In this document: positions 1 through 8,304 of the stretch, piece after piece
Position numbering within the stretch: the stretch's first letter is position 1
Layout: every line of letters starts with the position of its first letter
Assembly: GCA_900199655.1 (NCBI GenBank)
Contig: FZRE01000016.1
Location: forward strand, 1-64,000
DNA length: 64,000 nt
Direction: 5' to 3'
DNA from: Prevotellaceae bacterium KH2P17
GTDB taxonomy: Bacteria; Bacteroidota; Bacteroidia; Bacteroidales; Bacteroidaceae
Position numbers and translations under genes: made by a program
The notes under the pieces: model-generated
What the model saw: the letters and a program-made list of their open reading frames with translations, nothing else
Told to the model about the DNA's origin: nothing
Database searches by the model: none

Positions 1-328
1 GGATGTTGAACTTCTTCTCGGCCAGGTCTATCATCGTGGAATTGGCCAGGCAGCGGAGTTTCTCCTGGGCCAGTTCCTTCTTCAGGCGCTTCAGTTCAGC
101 TTCATGCGCCTTGCGCTCCTCGAGCAGCTGGGCGCGAAGCTCGTCGAGCGTGGTTGGCAGTTCTTCGTGTTTCATAAGCAAGGGAATTGATGAGTTGTCG
201 GGGTGGCCGTACGCGCGGAGGTATCCGAAGAATGTCGCCACGGGAATGCCGACACTCGCGGAAAAGGCGCGTATCGACAGGCCACTCGTGAGGTACCGAC
301 GTAATAACTCTAATTTTTCGATTTTCAT
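1..328 (-). CDS. Transposase OrfA-like helix-turn-helix protein, C-terminus cut by window edge
   Basis: The minus-strand frame opens with ATG at 326-328 and runs off the left edge after about 109 codons. The N-terminus (MKIEKLELLRRYL, then SIRAFSASVGIPVATFFGYLR) looks like a helix-turn-helix of the kind used by IS3-type OrfA proteins to bind element ends. A charged coiled-coil-like stretch follows (about residues 60-95, rich in Glu, Lys, Leu). The last visible residues, TMIDLAEKKFNI, match a motif I associate with Bacteroidota IS3 OrfA proteins; that match is from memory. No terminal inverted repeat is visible because the element, if it is one, continues leftward. It could instead be a domesticated DNA-binding protein. 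Confidence 0.6.
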   Translation of the reverse strand, partial: MKIEKLELLRRYLTSGLSIRAFSASVGIPVATFFGYLRAYGHPDNSSIPLLMKHEELPTTLDELRAQLLEERKAHEAELKRLKKELAQEKLRCLANSTMIDLAEKKFNI

Positions 329-451
329 TGTACTGTTTCATGACTTTTTACTTCTTTTGCTTGATGTAAACTGTCAACTTATTCAGTACAGGTCAGTAAG
401 CAAGTGGAAGACCGGCCATCGGGGCTTGGAACGGGTGAGCGAGCAGAATGC

Positions 452-3301
452 TTACTTGGTTTTCAGCGCCTGGCGCAGGAACTTCGGCGTGTAGCCTTGC
501 TTGCTGCGTGCCACATCTTCGGGTGTACCGGTTGCCAGCACCTTGCCACCGCCGCGCCCGCCTTCGGGTCCCATGTCGATAACCCAGTCGGCCAGTTTGA
601 TTACATCGAGGTTGTGTTCTATGATGACAACCGTGTTGCCGCGGTCAACGAGCTTCTGCAGCACGTTCATCAGTATGCGAATGTCCTCAAAGTGCAGACC
701 GGTAGTGGGCTCGTCTAATATATATAAGGTGCGTCCGGTATCTTTTTTGCTCAGCTCGGTGGCGAGTTTCACACGCTGGCTTTCGCCTCCCGACAGGGTG
801 GTAGAGCTCTGTCCTAACTTGATATAGCCCAGACCTACATCCTGCAGGGTCTTGATTTTAGGCAGTATATGTGGCACGTTTTCAAAGAATTCCACGGCTT
901 GGTTGATGGTCATGTCAAGCACGTCGGCAATCGACTTGCCCTTAAATCTCACTTCAAGTGTCTCTCGGTTGTACCGTTTGCCGTGACAAACCTCGCAGGG
1001 CACCATCACATCGGGCAGGAAGTTCATCTCTATCGTCTTGTAACCGTTGCCTCCGCAGGCTTCGCAGCGGCCTCCTTTTACGTTGAAAGAGAAACGGCCG
1101 GGCTTGTAACCTCTGATTTTTGCCTCCGGGAGATTGACAAATAAGGAGCGGATATCGGAAAACACGCCTGTGTAAGTAGCCGGATTGGAACGTGGTGTGC
1201 GCCCGATGGGACTTTGGTCTACGTTCACCACCTTGTCTATGTTCTCCATTCCTTCGATATCATCGTAGGGCATGGGCTTCTTGAGCGAACGGTAGAACTG
1301 GTGTGAGAGGATGGGCTGCAGCGTCTCGTTGATGAGAGTGCTCTTGCCGGAGCCTGATACGCCTGTGACTAAAATCAGCTTGCCGAGCGGAAATTCGATG
1401 TCTACGTTTTTGAGGTTATTGCCCCGGCAGTTGTGCAGCACGATGCTCTTGCCGTTGCCCTTGCGGCGTGCCGAGGGTATTTCTATCTGCTGTTCGCCCG
1501 TAAGATACTGCGCGGTGAGCGTGTGCTGGCGAAGCATTTGCGCAGGAGTGCCCTGGAATACCACCTCACCTCCTTTGCGTCCGGCTTTCGGTCCGATGTC
1601 GATAATCCAGTCGGCCGCCCGCATCATATCCTCGTCGTGCTCTACAACGATGACCGTGTTGCCCAGATCGCGCAATTCCTTGAGCGAGTTGATGAGCCGC
1701 TCATTGTCGCGTTGGTGGAGACCGATGCTTGGCTCGTCGAGGATGTAGAGCACATTGACGAGCTGGCTTCCTATCTGGGTGGCCAAGCGGATACGCTGGC
1801 TTTCACCGCCGGAGAGACTGGCCGACTGCCTGTTAAGCGACAGATAATCGAGTCCCACTTCCAGAAGAAAGTTGACGCGGCTCCTGAGTTCCTTGACTAT
1901 CTCGGTGGCTATCTGCCTGTTCTGGTCGTCCATGTGTTCCTCCACGTGTTCCAGCCATTCTTTTAAATCAGCAATGTCGAGACTTGCAACCTCGGAGATG
2001 TTCTTGTCCCATATCTTGAACGAGAGCGATTCCCGTTTCAGTCGCTGCCCGTGACACTCCGGACACACGGCCTCTGCCATGAACTGTTCGGCCCACTTCT
2101 GGCCTGCAGCACTGTCGTCACTCTCCATGACATACTTCAGATATTTAATGACTCCGTCGAATGAAATGAAATAATCGGTCGATGTATGAACAAGTTCCTT
2201 TGAAATCTTCAGGTTCTCCAGCGAGCCGTACAGAATCTCGTCCATTGCCTCCTTGGGAATGTTTTTAACGGGCGTCTTCAAGGTGCAGTCGTATTGATGC
2301 AGAATGGCATCAATCTGCCAGAATATCATCTGGTTCTTATATTTGCCCAGTGGAGCAATGGCTCCTTCGTAGATACTCTGCTTGTTATCGGGTATAACCT
2401 TTTTGAGATCTATCTCGTTCACGTACCCCAGACCCTTGCAATGGGGGCAGGCACCTTCGGGCGAGTTGAACGAAAACATGTTGGGAGCGGGCTCACCATA
2501 CGATATGCCGGTCACGGGGTCCATGAGTCGCTTTGAAAAGTTACGTATCTCGCCGGTGTCTTTGTCCATTATCATGAGTACGCCTTCGCCTTGTTTCATG
2601 GCCAGAGATACGGAGTGGCGAAGCCGCTCAGCATCGGCAGAACCTTCGGCGCCCTTCTGGGGCAGCTGCATCTTGTCGATAACGACCTCAATGTTGTGGT
2701 TCTTGTATCGGTCGACTTTCATTCCTCTGGATATTTCCTTGATTTCGCCGTCAACCCGGATGTAGAGATATCCCTTGCGCCTCATGCTCTCGAAGAGTTC
2801 GCGATAGTGTCCTTTGCGTTGGCGTACCAGCGGAGCGAGGATGAAGATACGCCTGCCGGCATACTCATCGAGTATCATGTCGTAAACTTTCTCTTCGGTG
2901 TATTTAACCATCTTTTCGCCGCTCATGTAGCTGTAGGCCGTTCCCGCCCGTGCGTAAAGCAGTCGCAGATAGTCGTATATCTCGGTAGTGGTGCCCACGG
3001 TAGAGCGCGGGTTCTTGTTCGTTGTTTTCTGTTCGATGCTGATAACAGGGCTGAGGCCCGTTATCTTGTCTACATCGGGTCGCTCCATGTTGCCCAGGAA
3101 GTTACGTGCATAGGCAGAAAAAGTCTCTATGTATCTTCTTTGGCCCTCGGCAAAAATGGTGTCGAAAGCCAATGACGACTTGCCCGAGCCGGACAATCCA
3201 GTAATTACTGTCAGTGAATTGCGGGGAATCATCACATCCACATTTTTCAGATTGTGTACGCGTGCGCCCCAAACATTAATCTTCTCGTCTTCTCTTTTCA
3301 T
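452..3301 (-). CDS. uvrA: Excinuclease ABC subunit A
   Basis: UvrA is the damage-sensing ATPase of nucleotide excision repair; a dimer scans DNA with UvrB in the cytoplasm. The 949-residue product has the normal family length and two ABC modules. The first carries the Walker A motif GLSGSGKSS near residue 31 and the second GVSGSGKST near 640. Two ABC signatures read LSGGESQR, and Walker B motifs (YILDEP) follow each. Zn-binding Cys pairs are seen in [26 protein letters not shown] and CEVCHGKRY. The ATG at 3299-3301 directly precedes [19 protein letters not shown], the usual start region. It is a single gene; the preceding gene ends 55 bp upstream. Confidence 0.98.
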   Translation of the reverse strand: MKREDEKINVWGARVHNLKNVDVMIPRNSLTVITGLSGSGKSSLAFDTIFAEGQRRYIETFSAYARNFLGNMERPDVDKITGLSPVISIEQKTTNKNPRSTVGTTTEIYDYLRLLYARAGTAYSYMSGEKMVKYTEEKVYDMILDEYAGRRIFILAPLVRQRKGHYRELFESMRRKGYLYIRVDGEIKEISRGMKVDRYKNHNIEVVIDKMQLPQKGAEGSADAERLRHSVSLAMKQGEGVLMIMDKDTGEIRNFSKRLMDPVTGISYGEPAPNMFSFNSPEGACPHCKGLGYVNEIDLKKVIPDNKQSIYEGAIAPLGKYKNQMIFWQIDAILHQYDCTLKTPVKNIPKEAMDEILYGSLENLKISKELVHTSTDYFISFDGVIKYLKYVMESDDSAAGQKWAEQFMAEAVCPECHGQRLKRESLSFKIWDKNISEVASLDIADLKEWLEHVEEHMDDQNRQIATEIVKELRSRVNFLLEVGLDYLSLNRQSASLSGGESQRIRLATQIGSQLVNVLYILDEPSIGLHQRDNERLINSLKELRDLGNTVIVVEHDEDMMRAADWIIDIGPKAGRKGGEVVFQGTPAQMLRQHTLTAQYLTGEQQIEIPSARRKGNGKSIVLHNCRGNNLKNVDIEFPLGKLILVTGVSGSGKSTLINETLQPILSHQFYRSLKKPMPYDDIEGMENIDKVVNVDQSPIGRTPRSNPATYTGVFSDIRSLFVNLPEAKIRGYKPGRFSFNVKGGRCEACGGNGYKTIEMNFLPDVMVPCEVCHGKRYNRETLEVRFKGKSIADVLDMTINQAVEFFENVPHILPKIKTLQDVGLGYIKLGQSSTTLSGGESQRVKLATELSKKDTGRTLYILDEPTTGLHFEDIRILMNVLQKLVDRGNTVVIIEHNLDVIKLADWVIDMGPEGGRGGGKVLATGTPEDVARSKQGYTPKFLRQALKTK

Positions 3302-3356
3302 CTTGTAGTCTACGTCCTAAATCTCTTGCCTTTATCCTGTGAACCTTAATCTATTG

Positions 3357-4061
3357 TCAGTCAGTTGTTTCTGTGTATCCTCTCAACAAGTTTACATCCT
3401 TCTTTATATTGAAGTTCCTGCCGTCAGCCCCCTTGGCTTTAACGAGACAAAAGTAGACGCCTTGCTTGACATCCTTGCCGTTAAAGGTACCGTCCCATCC
3501 TCCGGAAGGGTCACTCCATTCGTATATTTTCTGTCCCCAGCGGTTAAAGATGTAGGCATGAAATTCCACAATACTCTGATAGCCGGTTTTTGCTCTGTAC
3601 ACATCGTTAATGCCATCACCGTTGGGAGAGAAGGCATTGGGCATTTCGAGCTTGCTGTCGGATATGGAAACCGACATCGGGCCTGCCTCTTCCCAATATT
3701 CCCGGGCATATGCAACTGTGTCGTTGCCTTGGGTGAACGTGGCGTAACATACGATAAAGTTCACTCCGGCCTTGTTGAAAGTGAACTCCGTGTCCTGCTC
3801 GTACCTTATTAGATAGGGGTTGCTGGCATTTCCTTCGGTATAGAAGCGCCATTCGTAGTGGGCATTCCAGGAGCCTACATTCTCAGGATTGGCTTTGAAG
3901 ATGCCTATAACGGGAGCGGAACCGGAGAAAGGGCTTTCTCCCTCTTCACCCGCCGAGTCTGTAAACTTGGCTGTGGGAGAGATGCCCGGTATATCTTGTG
4001 CGGTGATGCCAACAGAGTAAAACAGTGCCAGCAGTATCGTGAAGATGTGTTTAAAAATCAT
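3357..4061 (-). CDS. Secreted protein with T9SS type B (CHU_C) sorting domain
   Basis: The protein starts with a signal peptide (MIFKHIFTILLALFYSVGITAQ). The central part, about residues 25-140, looks like a beta-sandwich or PKD-like domain of unknown ligand. The last ~90 residues form the gliding-motility-type C-terminal domain: MPNAFSPNGDGINDVYR, then FNRWGQKIYE, then GGWDGTFNGK and QGVYFCLVKAKG. In Bacteroidota this domain directs export through the type IX secretion system (type B substrates). I chose ATG 4059-4061 rather than the in-frame TTG at 4067 because the signal peptide begins there and a -7 box lies at 4082-4089. The cargo's function is unknown. Confidence 0.85.
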   Translation of the reverse strand: MIFKHIFTILLALFYSVGITAQDIPGISPTAKFTDSAGEEGESPFSGSAPVIGIFKANPENVGSWNAHYEWRFYTEGNASNPYLIRYEQDTEFTFNKAGVNFIVCYATFTQGNDTVAYAREYWEEAGPMSVSISDSKLEMPNAFSPNGDGINDVYRAKTGYQSIVEFHAYIFNRWGQKIYEWSDPSGGWDGTFNGKDVKQGVYFCLVKAKGADGRNFNIKKDVNLLRGYTETTD

Positions 4062-4081
4062 TTTCAAGTCCTATAATCATG

Positions 4082-4089
4082 CAAAGATA
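4082..4089 (-). promoter_or_regulatory. -7 promoter box for the type B T9SS protein
   Basis: On the minus strand this reads TATCTTTG, a match to the Bacteroidota sigma-A -7 consensus TAnnTTTG, about 20 bp before the chosen ATG. No clear -33 TTTG is visible. Confidence 0.55.
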
Positions 4090-4133
4090 GCAAAAAGATT
4101 ACAGATATAGAATTAGAGTTTAGAGTTTTTTTG

Positions 4134-4141
4134 TATTTTTG
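4134..4141 (+). promoter_or_regulatory. -7 promoter box for the LysM protein
   Basis: TATTTTTG matches TAnnTTTG. A transcript starting a few bases downstream would begin at about the ATG at 4145, which favours translation from the ATG at 4166. Confidence 0.5.
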
Positions 4142-4165
4142 CAAATGAAAAATCAATTCGTGGAT

Positions 4166-5512
4166 ATGAAAAGAATACTAAGATATATGGTGCTGTTGCT
4201 CATGCTGGCAACGGCTGCTGAGTCGATGGCGCAGATAAACAAGTGGCGTGATGTCTATACGGCAAAGAAGAAAGATACCCTTTTCGGCATTGCCAGAAAA
4301 TACGATATTACCGTTCCTGACTTGATGGAAGCCAATCCGGAGATGAAACAAACGGGTTATGAACTGAAGAAAGGCGACACGATTTTTATTCCTTTTGCGA
4401 AGAAGAGCGTACAGCCTGTTGCGACGCCCAAACAGACTAAAGCCGTTCCTGTTACGGGGCGGCAGATTAGGGTGGGCATCATGCTGCCCATTCACAATGT
4501 AGACGGCGATGGGCGTCGCATGGTGGAATATTACCGGGGCGTGCTGATGGCGTGTGACAGTTTACGCAGCATCGGCATTTCAACCGAAGTTCATACGTGG
4601 AACGTGCCCATTGACGCAGACATTCACCAGACATTGCTCGACAATGCTGCAAAGGAGTGCGACATCATCTTCGGCCCTCTCTACACCCATCAGGTAAAAC
4701 CTTTGGGCGATTTCTGCAAGGCTAACGATATCAAGCTGGTGATTCCGTTCTCCATCAGCAGCGATGAAGTGACGCGTAACCCACAGATATTCCAGGTTTA
4801 TCAGGAAGAAGACAATCTCAACAATGATGCCATCAACGCTTTCCTTTCCCGCTTCCCCAAACATCACCCCGTGTTTATAGACTGCAACGACAAGACGAGC
4901 AAGAAGGGTGTCTTCACCATGGGGCTGCGTGCCCAGCTTGAGAAGAAAGGTATCAGGTATAATGTTACCAATACGGCGAGCAGCGAGGAGATGTTTGCCA
5001 AGGCCTTCTCGCGTACGCAACCCAACATTGTGGTTCTGAACACCGGGCGTTCACCGGAGTTGAATGTGGCGCTCGCCAAAATAAACGGACTGACAACAAA
5101 TTATCCCGGCATAGTTGTTACCCTGTTCGGTTATAACGAATGGCTCATGTACACAGAGCAGAACTTGAACAACTTCTTCAAGTTCGACACCTATATACCC
5201 TCTACCTATTATTATAATGCACTTTCGCCAAGGACGCAAGGTTTCGAGAAGAACTTCAGGCGTTGGTTCAAGACCGACCTGCAGTATGCCTATCCGCGTT
5301 TCGCGTTGACGGGTTACGATCAGGCCATGTTCTTTTTGCGCGGCTTGCACAAATACGGAAAGAACTTTACTGGCAGCAGAGCAGAAAATGTCTACATGCC
5401 CATGCAGACTCCCTTGTACTTCAAACAGGTAGGGCAGGGCGGCTACCAGAATGCCAATTTCCAGTTAATTCATTACACCTACAACCATAATATAGAATCG
5501 GTTAACTATTGA
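4166..5512 (+). CDS. LysM domain fused to a type 1 periplasmic-binding-fold protein
   Basis: From ATG 4166 the product is 448 residues with a clean signal peptide (MKRILRYMVLLLMLATAAESMAQ). An upstream in-frame ATG at 4145 is possible but would add seven polar residues and sits at the predicted transcription start. Residues ~28-78 are a LysM peptidoglycan-binding domain (DTLFGIARKYDITVPDLMEANP, ending GDTIFIPF). Residues ~100-440 resemble the periplasmic-binding protein type 1 fold (RVGIMLPIHNVDGDGRRMVEYYRG, then CDIIFGPLYTHQV and KLVIPFSISS), as in LivK-like and LpoA-like proteins. No ABC permease is nearby, so a role at the cell wall is more likely than nutrient uptake; that is inference. 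The next gene, an outer-membrane barrel, begins 10 bp later, suggesting an operon. Confidence 0.8.
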   Translation: MKRILRYMVLLLMLATAAESMAQINKWRDVYTAKKKDTLFGIARKYDITVPDLMEANPEMKQTGYELKKGDTIFIPFAKKSVQPVATPKQTKAVPVTGRQIRVGIMLPIHNVDGDGRRMVEYYRGVLMACDSLRSIGISTEVHTWNVPIDADIHQTLLDNAAKECDIIFGPLYTHQVKPLGDFCKANDIKLVIPFSISSDEVTRNPQIFQVYQEEDNLNNDAINAFLSRFPKHHPVFIDCNDKTSKKGVFTMGLRAQLEKKGIRYNVTNTASSEEMFAKAFSRTQPNIVVLNTGRSPELNVALAKINGLTTNYPGIVVTLFGYNEWLMYTEQNLNNFFKFDTYIPSTYYYNALSPRTQGFEKNFRRWFKTDLQYAYPRFALTGYDQAMFFLRGLHKYGKNFTGSRAENVYMPMQTPLYFKQVGQGGYQNANFQLIHYTYNHNIESVNY

Positions 5513-5522
5513 TAGCTGTAGA

Positions 5523-6275
5523 ATGACCAATCGAATAAAAACTTGCTTGATGGCATTAGCCGGCCTGCTGGCTATTCAAACCACAGCAGCACAGATAGGC
5601 GAACATCGCAATGACTTCGCTGTCGGCGTCAACGGAGGCTATGTGCTCAGTAATGTACGTTTCACTCCGAAGGTTCCCCAAGGCTACCACGGTGGTTTCA
5701 CGGGTGGTTTATCGTTGCGCTATGTCTGTGAGAAGTACTTCAGCACCATCTGCTCGGTATATGCAGAAGTAAACTATGCCCAGTTGGGATGGAAGGAAGA
5801 CATCCGTACCGTTACCGACGAGCCAGTCATCAACGGAACTACCGGTGTGGCCGAAGCCTACAGCCGAACCATTAACTACGTGCAGGTACCTGTATTTGCA
5901 CACTTGGCATGGGGCAGAGAAGACCGAGGCTTCAATTTTTTTGTGAACTTGGGGCCCCAGTTTGGCTTTTATTTGAGCGAAAGTACGGATGCAAACTTTA
6001 CTCTCGAGCAGCGAAATGCCGCCGACAGAGCCGTGAACGTAGTGGCTCAGGACACAATGGCTGTAGAGAAGAAGTTCGACTATGGCATCGCTGTAGGTCT
6101 CGGAACAGAGTACAGTATTCCCAAAGCAGGCCATCTGCTGCTTGAGGCCCGCTACTATTATGGGCTCGGAAACATATACGGAGACACAAAACGCGATTTC
6201 TTCGGAAGTTCTAATTATGGGAATATTGTCGTGAAGTTGAGCTATCTGTTTGATATAACAAAAACCAAGAAATAA
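5523..6275 (+). CDS. Outer-membrane beta-barrel protein (PorT-like family)
   Basis: 250 residues with a signal peptide (MTNRIKTCLMALAGLLAIQTTAAQ) followed by alternating amphipathic strands typical of an 8-stranded barrel. Examples are FAVGVNGGYVLSN, GGLSLRYVCE, VYAEVNYAQLGWK, NFFVNLGPQFGFYL and LLLEARYYYGLGNIY, with a terminal aromatic strand (NIVVKLSYLF). This is the outer-membrane beta-barrel family that includes T9SS PorT, but the sequence does not say whether it is PorT itself. It lies 10 bp after the LysM protein, so the two may form an envelope pair. Confidence 0.75.
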   Translation: MTNRIKTCLMALAGLLAIQTTAAQIGEHRNDFAVGVNGGYVLSNVRFTPKVPQGYHGGFTGGLSLRYVCEKYFSTICSVYAEVNYAQLGWKEDIRTVTDEPVINGTTGVAEAYSRTINYVQVPVFAHLAWGREDRGFNFFVNLGPQFGFYLSESTDANFTLEQRNAADRAVNVVAQDTMAVEKKFDYGIAVGLGTEYSIPKAGHLLLEARYYYGLGNIYGDTKRDFFGSSNYGNIVVKLSYLFDITKTKK

Positions 6276-6299
6276 TCATAAACTTAAACCTTTAATATT

Positions 6300-7811
6300 A
6301 TGTTTGAAAATCAACCCAAAGGTCTTTATGCGTTGGCATTGGCCAACACAGGCGAGCGATTTGGTTATTACACCATGATTGCCGTCTTTGCCTTGTTTCT
6401 CCGAGCAAATTTCGGACTTGCTCCCGGTACAGCCGGACTTATCTACAGCATCTTTCTGGCTTTGGTGTATGTCATGCCGTTGGTGGGCGGAGCTCTTGCC
6501 GATAAGTTCGGTTATGGCAAGATGGTTACAGCCGGTGTGCTTGTAATGTTTGCCGGCTATCTCTTTCTGAGTATTCCATTGGGCAGAGATACCTTTGCCA
6601 TGGTATGTATGTTGGCAGCATTGGTCTTCATCAGTTTTGGAACAGGCCTGTTTAAAGGCAACCTTCAGGTAATGGTGGGCAACTTGTATGACGAGCCCCA
6701 ATACTCCAAACAGCGTGACAGCGGCTTCTCCATCTTCTATATGGCCATCAACATTGGTGCGCTGTTTGCACCAACGGCAGCCGTTAAGATTAAGGAATGG
6801 GCAGAAAGTATCGGCTATGCCAGCAATGATGCCTATCATTTCTCGTTCGCTGTAGCCTGCGCATCACTCATTCTTTCCATAGCCATTTATTACGGTTTCC
6901 GTTCCACTTTCCGTCATGTAGAGGGCAACTCAAAGCAGAATGCCGTTGCCGAAGGCGAAGTGCAAGAACTGTCAAAGCAGGAAACCAAGGAACGCATCAT
7001 CGCACTTTGTCTTGTATTTGCAGTGGTTGTCTTCTTCTGGATGGCTTTCCATCAGAACGGATTGACCCTTACCTATTTTGCCAATGAGTTCGTTAAGCCG
7101 ACATCAGAGGGCATTCAGAGCATGGCTTTTGATGTTGTTAATCTGGTAATGATTATCTTCATTGTGTACGGCTTGTTTGGTTTCTTCCAGAGCAAGACCG
7201 GCAAAGGGAAGGGTATTGCTACTGCCGTGATACTTGCTGCGTGTACAGTATTGTATTATAAGTACACCCGGATATCAGGTGCTGTTGAAGTCAGCGCTCC
7301 CATCTTCCAGCAGTTCAACCCCTTCTATGTGGTTGCGCTGACACCAGTCAGCATGAGTATATTCAGCTATCTGGCCTCAAAAGGCAAAGAACCTTCAGCT
7401 CCTCGTAAGATTGCCTATGGCATGTTGGTGGCCGGTTCGGCTTACGGACTTATGATTTTAGCTTCTGTCGGTTTGCTTACCCCCGATGCACAGGCAGCCG
7501 CCGGCGACAATGCAACCTTTACATCGGCCAACTGGCTGATTGGTACTTACCTGATACTTACCTTCGGCGAGTTGCTTTTGAGCCCCATGGGCATCAGTTT
7601 CGTGAGCAAGGTGGCTCCTCCAAAGTACAAAGGTTTGATGATGGGAGGCTGGTTTGTTGCCACCGCTTTCGGCAATATGCTTGTTTCCGTAGGTGGTTTC
7701 CTGTGGGGTGGACTGCCTCTGTGGACGGTTTGGCTCGTCTTCATCGTGCTCTGCTTGCTGTCGTTCGTCTTTATGATGGCTATCATGAAGAAGCTCGAGA
7801 AAGTTTGCTGA
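6300..7811 (+). CDS. POT/PTR-family proton-coupled oligopeptide transporter
   Basis: A 503-residue inner-membrane protein with about 12-14 hydrophobic helices. The N-terminus contains NTGERFGYYTM, the ExxERFxYY-type signature of proton-dependent oligopeptide transporters (the Glu and Arg take part in proton coupling in this family). It imports di- and tripeptides. A large polar loop near residues 215-235 splits the two six-helix bundles. The gene starts 24 bp after the barrel gene and ends at a strong hairpin terminator. With the peptidases and MFSD1-like carriers at 13-18 kb it fits a peptide-using metabolism. Confidence 0.92.
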   Translation: MFENQPKGLYALALANTGERFGYYTMIAVFALFLRANFGLAPGTAGLIYSIFLALVYVMPLVGGALADKFGYGKMVTAGVLVMFAGYLFLSIPLGRDTFAMVCMLAALVFISFGTGLFKGNLQVMVGNLYDEPQYSKQRDSGFSIFYMAINIGALFAPTAAVKIKEWAESIGYASNDAYHFSFAVACASLILSIAIYYGFRSTFRHVEGNSKQNAVAEGEVQELSKQETKERIIALCLVFAVVVFFWMAFHQNGLTLTYFANEFVKPTSEGIQSMAFDVVNLVMIIFIVYGLFGFFQSKTGKGKGIATAVILAACTVLYYKYTRISGAVEVSAPIFQQFNPFYVVALTPVSMSIFSYLASKGKEPSAPRKIAYGMLVAGSAYGLMILASVGLLTPDAQAAAGDNATFTSANWLIGTYLILTFGELLLSPMGISFVSKVAPPKYKGLMMGGWFVATAFGNMLVSVGGFLWGGLPLWTVWLVFIVLCLLSFVFMMAIMKKLEKVC

Positions 7812-7832
7812 TGCGGCTCTTAGAAGTGTATA

Positions 7833-7882
7833 AATCCCTTGCATGTTTCCTTGAAATACGGAAAGTGCAAGGGATTTTTCTT
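7833..7882 (+). terminator. Rho-independent terminator of the POT gene
   Basis: A 12-bp perfect stem: AAATCCCTTGCA at 7833-7844 pairs with TGCAAGGGATTT at 7866-7877, followed by a T-rich run. It lies 22 bp after the stop codon. Confidence 0.85.
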
Positions 7883-8007
7883 TTCGTAGTGTTCGTCTTT
7901 AACTCATAAATGCCGGCTGTGACAGTAAAACTATGATTAACAAAATAACCAGACAGAAACTTTAAGCAGCTAAATACACAGAAATTTGAAGATTTTCCTG
8001 CTTTTGT

Positions 8008-8038
8008 TTTGCCAATTCAATTTTAAATCTTAGTTTTG
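8008..8038 (+). promoter_or_regulatory. Bacteroidota-type promoter for the large secreted protein
   Basis: TTTG at 8008-8011, a 19-bp spacer and TAGTTTTG at 8031-8038 match the -33/-7 consensus. Both boxes lie inside two copies of the direct repeat GTTTTGCCAA (8006-8015 and 8033-8042). It implies a leader of about 260 nt. The rest of the 493-bp gap shows only the hairpins listed separately. Confidence 0.6.
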
Positions 8039-8206
8039 CCAAACTATTAGAATGACCATGTGTATTATTGCCTGAAGCTAAAACCTAAAAACATAAATAA
8101 GTACATGCGATTTCTTACAGGACAAGCATTACAGTCAACTTGTGATGGGAATACTTTCAAGTCGATATATAAAAGGATTAAAGAATAGATTTTTGTCAGA
8201 ACCTTA

Positions 8207-8268
8207 AAAGCATCGAGCAATATGCTTTATACCAAGCGCCCCGTTATTTATACGGGTTTGCGCTTTGG
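8207..8268 (+). promoter_or_regulatory. Two tandem stem-loops in a long 5' leader
   Basis: Stem 1: AAAGCAT 8207-8213 with ATGCTTT 8222-8228. Stem 2: CCAAGCGC plus CCCGT at 8232-8244 with ACGGG 8252-8256 and GCGCTTTGG 8260-8268, with a TTT bulge and a single-base bulge. No U-run follows, so this is not a simple terminator. The leader runs to the ATG at 8305. It matches no riboswitch class I recognise. Confidence 0.5.
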
Positions 8269-8304
8269 AAGTTTGCTATCTATTATTACTAAAATATACA
8301 AACA

